This document shows positions 1 to 5,772 of a DNA stretch of 9,553 bases, piece by piece. The DNA comes from Flavipsychrobacter stenotrophus. GTDB taxonomy: Bacteria; Bacteroidota; Bacteroidia; Chitinophagales; Chitinophagaceae. The number at the start of each line of letters is the position of its first letter. Positions within the stretch are counted from its first letter, which is position 1. The position numbers and the translations under genes are program-made. The notes beneath the pieces are model-generated. The model was given only the letters and a program-made list of their open reading frames with translations. It had not been told where the DNA came from and did not search any database. The stretch covers positions 1 to 9,553 of the forward strand of contig CANBTK010000037.1 in the NCBI GenBank assembly GCA_947372365.1. Reading direction: 5' to 3'.

Positions 1-569
1 GATACTTTTATCGGGTTCTTCAGTGCCTCGCCGCTTTTACTTTTTAAAGGGTTTGCAGTGTAAATATTCGAATAGGCACGGTCCGATTCTATGTACAATA
101 TTTCCTTAAAGGGCAGTTTAACTTTCCCGCCGTCGGGTGCAGGTATAAATAGGTAATCAATTTCAGGCTCCAGCCCTCCCGGCATTTCCTTTTCAGGTAT
201 AAAGTTTTTTAAACCAAGTTCAACAGCATGTATCAATTCCCGGTCGCTAAAAGGCTTAACCAGGTAGTTTTCGGGGAATACTTCTTTTGCGGTACGGAAC
301 AATTCCATGTCATTATTACTCGTTATAAAGATAACGGGCAGCAGGTACAGCCGTTTCATAGTCCTCGCTGTAGTAATGCCATCAAAGTTGCCGGCCAAAT
401 GGATGTCCATAACCACAAGGCCGGGCACATCCTCCTTCGCCATTTCCAGCGCCAATTCACCTGAATCTGCAATACCAGTAACTATGTAGCCACGTTTTTC
501 CAGCACAGCTTTCATGGTGTTGGCGATAATGCCATCATCTTCTACAATCAATATTTTTACTGGTTCCAT
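1..569 (-). CDS. LytTR-family response regulator (C-terminus cut by window edge)
   Basis: A two-component response regulator that should be phosphorylated by the kinase encoded just upstream and then bind DNA. The ATG is at 569-567 and the frame stays open to the left edge, giving 189 codons with no stop. Residues 1-120 form a CheY-like receiver: acidic pocket E10-D11-D12, predicted phospho-acceptor D55 in VVMDIH, T83 in FITSN and K105 in LVKPF. From about residue 139 a LytTR DNA-binding domain begins (YLFIPAP, then EILYIESDRAYSNIYT), and most of it lies beyond the edge. The start lies 13 nt past the kinase stop codon, and the purine-rich AGAGGGG upstream could act as a ribosome site, so the two genes are very probably cotranscribed. 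The family and pairing are well established in Bacteroidota; the target genes cannot be seen. Confidence 0.93.
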   Translation of the reverse strand, partial: MEPVKILIVEDDGIIANTMKAVLEKRGYIVTGIADSGELALEMAKEDVPGLVVMDIHLAGNFDGITTARTMKRLYLLPVIFITSNNDMELFRTAKEVFPENYLVKPFSDRELIHAVELGLKNFIPEKEMPGGLEPEIDYLFIPAPDGGKVKLPFKEILYIESDRAYSNIYTANPLKSKSGEALKNPIKV

Positions 570-582
570 ATGCGTTGCCCCT

Positions 583-2559
583 CTAAAATCCTATTAAATG
601 TACCGTGCCATTTTCCTCGCTTTCCAGCCTCCATTCCCCCTTTAGTTGTTTCACCAAAGTTTCCACCAGGAACAGGCCCAGCCCGCTCTTTTTAGCCCGC
701 GCACTATTGCTATCCCAAATTTCGCAATTGTCAGTTACCTGTAAGTTATATTTTGTATCAGCCTTATTAAGAGCTACTTCCAGTGCAGGGCTGCCCGCAC
801 CTAGCCTGGCATACTTAAAAATATTGGTTACAAGTTCGTTTACAATAAGCCCCAGAGGAATCGCCTTATTAACGTCAAGCATCAAATCAGGTACCAAAAC
901 GGAGACTCTAAATTTAGCTGATTTTTCCTGATAAGTGAACGAAAGGTTTGAAATAAGTTCCTCTAAAAAAACCTTCATGTTAATGGTTCCATCAAACCCG
1001 CTTTTATAAAGAAGCGTATGTATTATGTTCATAGACCCAACCCGGTTTATACAGGCCTGCAACGATGCCACCTGGGCTTCATCCTTCGCCATGTTTACCT
1101 GTAGCGATAGCATGCCCGATACCAGTTGCAAGTTGTTTTTCACCCTGTGGTTAAGCTCCTTCATCAGTGTTTCTATCCTCTGGTTGGCTAGCTTTATAGC
1201 CTTATTGCTACGGTACAGCAGCAGTGCCAATACAGCGAGCGACAATAGGAAAACCACCAAAAAAATGATGAACAGGCGTTGCGCCTTTATCTGGTAATGC
1301 TGTACCGCCTGTAACTGTTTGGCGGCAGCCAGTTCTTTCTCCTTCTGCTCCGTTTTATACCTGGCCTGCATCTGCGCAACTGAAACAGCCATATCGTTAT
1401 TAAACAGGCTGTCTTTAAGCCCCATTACTTTGGTAATTAACCCTGCCGCCAGCTTATCCCTGCCAGTCCGCCGGTAAACCTCCAGTAAAGCCATATTGTT
1501 GTCAAGGCGGGGCTTTAGCCAGCCTTTTTGCGGGCTTATGGCATATGCCTTGAGTGCAATAGCCTCGGCATTTTTAAGGTTGTTGGTGGCTAAATAGAGT
1601 TTAGCCAGTTTATTAGATGTAGTTAAAAAGCCCTCATGGTCACCTGCTGTTTCGCGAATGGTTAAAGCATGTTTAAAATAGGCCTCAGCAGTATCCGTAT
1701 TGCCCAGTTCCAGGTAGGCCTGGCCAATGTTATCAATGGTTGCGGCAATGCTCTTTTTGTTTCCCAACTTCATTTTTAAGCCGAGCGCGTGGGTGTAGCT
1801 AGCCAGCGCCTGGGTGTACATTTTCTTGTTGCGGTAAGCCGTGCCTATGTTGTTGCGGGATGCCGCCATGCCTGTAGAATCATTGATGCCAGAGTGTATC
1901 TGAAGCGCCATTTCATGGTAGTGCAAAGCCTCGTCCCATCGGCCCAGCTCGCCCATTACGTTACCAATATTTACATATGCCGATGCGAGGTCCTTATTAT
2001 CCTTCAGTGGCTCTAAAACCCTTACTGCTTCCAGCGTAATTTTGAAAGCATCCTCATACACCCCCTGGTTTTTATACACTATACCAATATTGGTTAAGGC
2101 CTGCCCCAGGTGCAACGAATCATTGTTACGGGCAAAAGCAAGCTTCGCTTCAGTATAGTATCTCAAAGCGCTGTCATAACCCGACCGGCCATTATAAATA
2201 ATCCCGATATTGTTAAGCGCGATGCCCTCGGCTTCATAGCCTTGCAGCCTCCGGGCTAATGCCACATTTTTTTGGAAATAAGCCATAGCGGAATCTGTAC
2301 TGCCTGATTTCAGGTAAAGGCTTGCTACTGCCCTTTCGGTGGCCAGGCGGCTGGTATCAGCACCAATAGCCATGGCAATAGAATCGGCTTGCAACGCCAG
2401 TTGCAGCCTGTTTTTCAACCCCATTTTACTGTCATTTGCCCGGTTTAGTAAACCAGGGATTGTTTGCTGTAACAGGATGGAGTTATTTGTTGCAATTTTT
2501 TTCTGGCAGGCTGTTACAAATAAGCAAAACAAAATTATCGGGGCTACCCTACTTAACAT
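583..2559 (-). CDS. TPR-containing sensor histidine kinase, HisKA_2 type
   Basis: Membrane sensor kinase, partner of the downstream LytTR regulator. I start it at the ATG at 2559 (658 aa). The frame extends to 2613, but that extra start falls inside a terminator hairpin and upstream of a good promoter. From 2559 the protein opens with a lipoprotein-type signal (LFVTAC lipobox). About six or seven TPRs follow (NNIGIIY, TNIGIVY, VNIGNV, NNIGTAY, DNIGQAY), then a charged probable coiled coil, one transmembrane segment at about residues 429-449, and a HisKA_2 dimerisation/phosphotransfer region with H471 in ELNHRVKNN. The C-terminal ATPase domain has a good N-box (NELVTN) and G2-like SGLGLFLVETL. 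The G1 position, usually DNGxG, reads DNCEIW, so nucleotide binding may be atypical. The TPR region is predicted to be periplasmic, where it would sense a peptide, protein or envelope state; the ligand is unknown. Confidence 0.92.
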   Translation of the reverse strand: MLSRVAPIILFCLFVTACQKKIATNNSILLQQTIPGLLNRANDSKMGLKNRLQLALQADSIAMAIGADTSRLATERAVASLYLKSGSTDSAMAYFQKNVALARRLQGYEAEGIALNNIGIIYNGRSGYDSALRYYTEAKLAFARNNDSLHLGQALTNIGIVYKNQGVYEDAFKITLEAVRVLEPLKDNKDLASAYVNIGNVMGELGRWDEALHYHEMALQIHSGINDSTGMAASRNNIGTAYRNKKMYTQALASYTHALGLKMKLGNKKSIAATIDNIGQAYLELGNTDTAEAYFKHALTIRETAGDHEGFLTTSNKLAKLYLATNNLKNAEAIALKAYAISPQKGWLKPRLDNNMALLEVYRRTGRDKLAAGLITKVMGLKDSLFNNDMAVSVAQMQARYKTEQKEKELAAAKQLQAVQHYQIKAQRLFIIFLVVFLLSLAVLALLLYRSNKAIKLANQRIETLMKELNHRVKNNLQLVSGMLSLQVNMAKDEAQVASLQACINRVGSMNIIHTLLYKSGFDGTINMKVFLEELISNLSFTYQEKSAKFRVSVLVPDLMLDVNKAIPLGLIVNELVTNIFKYARLGAGSPALEVALNKADTKYNLQVTDNCEIWDSNSARAKKSGLGLFLVETLVKQLKGEWRLESEENGTVHLIGF

Positions 2560-2587
2560 TGAAAATATTTTTAAATAAACAGAAATG

Positions 2588-2617
2588 CAAAAGTAAAAAA
2601 TAAAGACTCCCACCCAA
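2588..2617 (-). promoter_or_regulatory. Bacteroidota -33/-7 promoter for the kinase-regulator operon
   Basis: On the minus strand, TTG (2617-2615) is followed by 19 nt and then TACTTTTG (2595-2588), an exact match to TAnnTTTG with ideal spacing. Transcription would start near 2582, about 20 nt before the kinase ATG at 2559. The -33 element lies within the stem of the terminator of the preceding gene. This is a sequence match only and has not been mapped. Confidence 0.7.
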
Positions 2618-2638
2618 TATTACTTTATTGGGTGGGAG
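2590..2638 (-). terminator. Intrinsic terminator of the small lipoprotein gene
   Basis: A perfect 13-bp stem pairs 2607-2619 (CTCCCACCCAATA) with 2626-2638, around a 6-nt loop. On the minus strand it is followed by a T-rich run (TCTTTATTTTTTACTTTT). It begins about 11 nt past the stop codon of the lipoprotein gene, so it should end that transcript before the kinase gene. The plus strand lacks a T run after the stem. Confidence 0.88.
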
Positions 2639-2649
2639 CGCCTAAATTG

Positions 2650-3051
2650 CTAATTACAAATACCAGCCACCATTGTGTCGTTCCTTACACTAAAGGAATC
2701 TACAATATTGGCAGAAGTATTAATGCATTGCCTGCCTGGCTTTTTCAGGCTTATAACCCATATACCGCTACTGGTAAGGTGTACCTCATATTGCCCACCA
2801 GCATTGGTAAAGCCCCTGATGGTATCAAAGCCTTTGGAGTACTCAACAAACACCCCTGCTTCAGGAAAGCCATTATTATCCTGTACTACCTCCATGGTAA
2901 TGGGTAAATCATCGTCGTCCCCACCATCTTTGTGCGCCTGGTGTATGGCCTCAACCACTGTAGGTATTCCTGGCTGTACGTTCTTGCTTTTGGTGCAGCT
3001 TGCTGCAAATAAGAGCATAGCTGTCGCTAATGCAACTATTGAAAGTTTCAT
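2650..3051 (-). CDS. Small secreted lipoprotein with Ig-like/carboxypeptidase-regulatory-like fold
   Basis: A 133-aa predicted lipoprotein of unknown role. Residues 1-19 form a lipoprotein signal peptide ending LLFAASC, with C19 as the lipidation site. A linker leads to an acidic patch, DGGDDDDLP (42-50), which may bind cations or act as an outer-membrane export-type signal placed late. Residues of about 52-105 show the pattern of a small beta-sandwich of the carboxypeptidase-regulatory or Ig-like type (GFPEAGVFVEY, then TNAGGQYEV, then SGIWVISLKKPG). C109 and C132 could form a disulphide. The gene has its own terminator at once downstream and is not in an operon with the kinase, although a link with the adjacent envelope-sensing system is conceivable. 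Lipoprotein status is clear, the fold is a moderate inference, and the function is unknown. Confidence 0.8.
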   Translation of the reverse strand: MKLSIVALATAMLLFAASCTKSKNVQPGIPTVVEAIHQAHKDGGDDDDLPITMEVVQDNNGFPEAGVFVEYSKGFDTIRGFTNAGGQYEVHLTSSGIWVISLKKPGRQCINTSANIVDSFSVRNDTMVAGICN

Positions 3052-3072
3052 AAAATAAAATTTAAAATGTAA

Positions 3073-3270
3073 ATAATTGTTTGGCTGAACGGGCTGGTTA
3101 GGGGCCTGCTTCCACCGTTTGTGGCGTTTTATGAAGCAGCCCCATGCCAGCTTTTAGAAAAAAACTACCGGGGAATTACGAACCAGCGAACCTTATTCCT
3201 GCGGAGTGAAAATTTCCCCAAAACCAAACCGGCTGAAATACTGAACATTGACCCGTACCAGAAAGAATGA
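3073..3270 (+). pseudogene. Protein-like reading frame without ATG; possible gene remnant or conserved intergenic repeat
   Basis: A plus-strand frame runs from just after a TAA at 3070-3072 to a TGA at 3268-3270. It has no ATG; the only reasonable start is GTG at 3121, giving 49 aa. The translation reads like real protein near its end (LLEKNYRGITNQ, then TLFLRSENFPKTKP, then AEILNIDPYQKE), with balanced charged and hydrophobic residues. The first half coincides with the hairpin at 3101-3143. It may be the decayed 3' end of a gene or a copy of a dispersed intergenic element, and the appearance of coding may also be chance. I do not recognise a family. Confidence 0.25.
3101..3143. repeat. Imperfect inverted repeat / hairpin
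   Basis: GGGGCCTGCTTC (3101-3112) pairs with GAAGCAGCCCC (3133-3143), leaving one unpaired base. Inside, CCAC/GTGG at about 3112-3124 can form a smaller competing stem. No T run follows on either strand, so it is not a classical terminator. It lies about 50 nt upstream of the lipoprotein start and could sit in its leader, or belong to a repeat element together with the reading frame that overlaps it. Confidence 0.55.
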
Positions 3271-3499
3271 GGTGCCCGCAACTGCTATCTTAACACCATG
3301 AAACAGCTTTTGCGCCATCCCTTTTGATATTGTAAAGATGAGGCAATACAATGACATAAATACTTGATAATCAATATTATAAAAACCATTTTTTGAAAAT
3401 ATAAAAGCCAAAAAATGACAGTAAGGCGGGAATTGGGGAACCGCAAGAGCCAGAAAATGGCACCTGATTTAATTTATGGCATTACCAAGCCAATATTGC

Positions 3500-3507
3500 T
3501 ATATTTA
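3500..3507 (+). promoter_or_regulatory. Weak candidate -7 element upstream of the HTH/HNH-like gene
   Basis: TATATTTA matches TAnnTTTG at all but the last fixed base and lies about 50 nt before the ATG at 3558. No convincing -33 TTG stands at the expected spacing, so this is only the best available candidate in the region. Confidence 0.25.
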
Positions 3508-3557
3508 CAGCCATAAACACTTTATTTACATTCACAATTAGAATTAAATAGGCGCAT

Positions 3558-4472
3558 ATGGCACAGGACTATGAGGATCTACTATGGGATGAAGCGTGGG
3601 AAAAAGCTAAAATAGATGTGCCATCTAATGAGGGCAACTCATCTATATACAACAAACTAGCCGAGGGCTCGGGTGTATCTGAAACAACCCTATCGCGATG
3701 GAAGAGGAAAAACCCAACGCGCTCAAAGAACACCAAAAATTTGCTTTCAGAATACCTTGGGCATCGCAATTTTGAGGGTTTTAAGAAGCATGTTGATGCC
3801 AGCATAGAGGCGGAACTTGCGGCCGGCGATAGTATTGTAACCCGCAGCAGCACACCACAATATTCATTTCCGCAGGAAGTAGCCAACGCACTGTGCGACA
3901 GGGTGGGCAATTGGTGCTCATACTTATGGTGTAGCAATATCACTAAGGCAGCGGATTTATCAGACAGCCAGAAAGTAGATAATATTGGAATGGCATCGTT
4001 TATCACTACCCCATTCCTCGGCAAACCCCGGTATGACCCGACATTCCCAGAGCCTGATTTTCTGAAAATTACCAATGGTATTTGGTTGTGCCCTACGCAT
4101 GAGGCTATAGTGAATAACGGTACAGGCGGTGGGCATACATCAAGCGACTTAAAACAATGGAAAGCAGGCAGGGAGCAATTTATCAGGGATTGGAGGGATG
4201 GCAAAATATCTATTACGGTTACCTATAACCCATCTATACCAGCCGTTGCCAATAAAATAAGGGATAGGTTTGACGGAAACGACATTATAGAATCAAATGG
4301 CTTTAGTGGAGGTGCATCTTTCATGCTTATTGTGGAAAGCATTGAAACACTGCAGTTAGCTTGTGCGTTTTATAATGAGGAGAAGGGGGCGCTTAAAGAT
4401 GCCAGGATAAAAATAGGGAAGAAAGAAGTGCCACTGGAACAATTTGTAAATGGCGAAGCTAATATGTTTTAA
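3558..4472 (+). CDS. HTH protein with degenerate HNH-like zinc fold and novel C-terminal domain
   Basis: A 304-aa protein in three parts. Residues of about 25-80 form a helix-turn-helix-like module (YNKLAEGSGVSETTLSRWKR, then TKNLLSEYLGHRNFEGF), similar to N-terminal regions of other Bacteroidota regulators. Residues of about 113-210 match the pattern of an HNH-like fold common in anti-phage effectors: paired ligands C120-x4-C125, NIGMASFIT, GKPRYDP, NGIWLCPTH and a final LKQWKAGRE. In the usual form the first block reads NIGVAAHIT; here the catalytic-type His is F148, the second Zn pair is C178-x2-H181, and the usual LID aspartate is N. Cleavage activity is therefore doubtful, and nucleic-acid binding is more likely. 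Residues of about 215-304 resemble no family I know. A 28-nt gap to the metallopeptidase gene suggests an operon. The protein is soluble and probably binds DNA; the rest is inference. Confidence 0.85.
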   Translation: MAQDYEDLLWDEAWEKAKIDVPSNEGNSSIYNKLAEGSGVSETTLSRWKRKNPTRSKNTKNLLSEYLGHRNFEGFKKHVDASIEAELAAGDSIVTRSSTPQYSFPQEVANALCDRVGNWCSYLWCSNITKAADLSDSQKVDNIGMASFITTPFLGKPRYDPTFPEPDFLKITNGIWLCPTHEAIVNNGTGGGHTSSDLKQWKAGREQFIRDWRDGKISITVTYNPSIPAVANKIRDRFDGNDIIESNGFSGGASFMLIVESIETLQLACAFYNEEKGALKDARIKIGKKEVPLEQFVNGEANMF

Positions 4473-4500
4473 TAGGCGGTTACCAAATAAATGACGCGAT

Positions 4501-5655
4501 ATGACAGAGGAATATGCACGGAAAATAATTTCCCACCATTACCCGGATGCCAAGTTTGAGGCATTTGCACACACCGACGACTTCATGGAGCCTGAAGCGC
4601 AGATTGGCAGGGGCTATTACTACGTAAGCCTGTATGACGAAAAAATAGAATCCAGCCGCCTCAACACCAATGAAGGGGTTATTATCATCGGTAACACCTA
4701 TTTATCGTCATTTGCCTACAACCTGGCACTTTCATGGATTTATGAATCCAGCAATGGCGTTATAGGCCCCGATTTTGTAAGCCCGTTATTAAAGTACAAC
4801 CTAAAAAAGTTTTACGCGGAGCAACTATACCACAGGCACAACAATGTTTTTTCAAGGGCGGTGCTGCTTGAAACGCTGCTATACGAGCAGCATTTAATGA
4901 TTCCCATTTTTGCAGAAATTGATGTAAACACAGAGTGGGCGGCAACAGCAAAAATGGTTTCGCTAGCCATGTCCAACTTTGTCCTGTTTCATGAAGTGGG
5001 GCATTACTACCTTCAGTACCTGCCGGCAAGCGTTGATGAACTTTTTACTGCAAATGAAGCTGTGGTTAAGCCCTTTTTACAGGCAGTGGAGCTGCAATAT
5101 GATGCCCGTTTAATAGAAGAAGTGAAGTGCGATGTATTTTCGGTTTACCTCCGGCTTTTGGCTGATAAAGATGATAAAACAGCTATGCAATTCTCGCTGC
5201 GCGCAACAGTGCTGGGCTACGCATCAATGGCGATATTGTACGCTATTCAGGGTTCGGCCGAAAAAACGGCTGAGGAACACCGTAAAATACCGGATAATGT
5301 GGAACTGAAGAGCATTGAAACATCCACCCAGGAATATTCCTATATTTTAGAGGTGCCGATTGACGATATATCGGCTGAAATGCTGCTCCGGGCAAAATTA
5401 ATGATAACGCTTTGTGAGTCAATTGCCCTGAAAGAAGGCATCGGTTTATACGGCATAGAAGGCATGTTGCAGCTAAGCGGCAACGCCCTCGATTACCTGA
5501 AATCATTTGTATACAAGATTATGGAAGAAGGCAGCAAGAATGAAAGGGCGATTGCCCGCCTTATAGCCGAAGGCTTCCACAACCACCCCGAGGGCATTGA
5601 ATATTTGCACCTAAAATCAAAAGTGTTTAAATCGGAAAGGGAACTGAAACTCTAA
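4501..5655 (+). CDS. Predicted HExxH zinc metallopeptidase of unknown family
   Basis: A 384-aa cytoplasmic protein without a signal peptide or clear membrane segment. The gluzincin-like core has HEVGH at 164-168 in a helix (NFVLFHEVGHYYLQYLP), giving two zinc-binding His residues and catalytic E165. About 40 residues later comes EEVKCDVFSVYL (206-217), in which E207-x2-C210-D211 fits the ExxAD-type third-ligand motif of M48- and ImmA/IrrE-like peptidases. The mostly helical C-terminal half (about 225-384) and the N-terminal 150 residues match no family I can name; phage-exclusion Lit-type and ImmA/IrrE-type proteases are possible distant relatives. It follows the HTH/HNH-like gene by 28 nt on the same strand, so it may cleave that protein or act under its control. 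The active-site call is sound; substrate and biology are unknown. Confidence 0.85.
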   Translation: MTEEYARKIISHHYPDAKFEAFAHTDDFMEPEAQIGRGYYYVSLYDEKIESSRLNTNEGVIIIGNTYLSSFAYNLALSWIYESSNGVIGPDFVSPLLKYNLKKFYAEQLYHRHNNVFSRAVLLETLLYEQHLMIPIFAEIDVNTEWAATAKMVSLAMSNFVLFHEVGHYYLQYLPASVDELFTANEAVVKPFLQAVELQYDARLIEEVKCDVFSVYLRLLADKDDKTAMQFSLRATVLGYASMAILYAIQGSAEKTAEEHRKIPDNVELKSIETSTQEYSYILEVPIDDISAEMLLRAKLMITLCESIALKEGIGLYGIEGMLQLSGNALDYLKSFVYKIMEEGSKNERAIARLIAEGFHNHPEGIEYLHLKSKVFKSERELKL

Positions 5656-5713
5656 TGTGCAGCCCATGAGGTTTGTTTCTGGCGATTGATGGGACCAGTT
5701 TACGCGCCTGCAC

Positions 5714-5748
5714 AAAAAAAGGCACCGCGGGGAAACTGCGGTGCCTTT
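5714..5748 (-). terminator. Terminator shared by convergent genes
   Basis: AAAGGCACCGC (5718-5728) pairs perfectly with GCGGTGCCTTT (5738-5748) around a 9-nt loop. On the minus strand it ends in a run of seven T (5720-5714), making a strong terminator for the RicT-like gene whose stop is at 5773. On the plus strand the stem is followed only by GAAATATTATT, so termination of the metallopeptidase transcript here would be weaker. Confidence 0.85.
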
Positions 5749-5772
5749 GAAATATTATTGACTCTAAACCAA

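Larger units (their letters stand above)
3052..3557. other. Divergent intergenic region without a confident gene
   Basis: This region separates the minus-strand lipoprotein gene from the plus-strand HTH/HNH-like gene and should hold both promoters. It contains an imperfect hairpin (3101-3143) and a plus-strand reading frame (3073-3270) that looks protein-like but has no ATG. The part from 3271 to 3557 is AT-rich, and I see no RNA gene or strong operator in it. Confidence 0.6.

Noticed and set aside
228..489. Plus-strand frames opposite the response regulator
   Set aside because: The minus strand encodes a clear receiver domain there; these are shadows.
2560..2613. N-terminal extension of the kinase frame starting at 2613
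   Set aside because: It lies in the terminator hairpin and upstream of the predicted transcript start; the lipoprotein signal begins properly at 2559.
3193..3411. 72-codon minus-strand frame in the intergenic region
   Set aside because: No signal, motif or promoter, and it overlaps a better-looking plus-strand frame; probably chance.
3569..4204. 211-codon minus-strand frame opposite the HTH/HNH-like gene
   Set aside because: Antisense shadow; the plus-strand protein has recognisable zinc-fold motifs, while this one has no family pattern.
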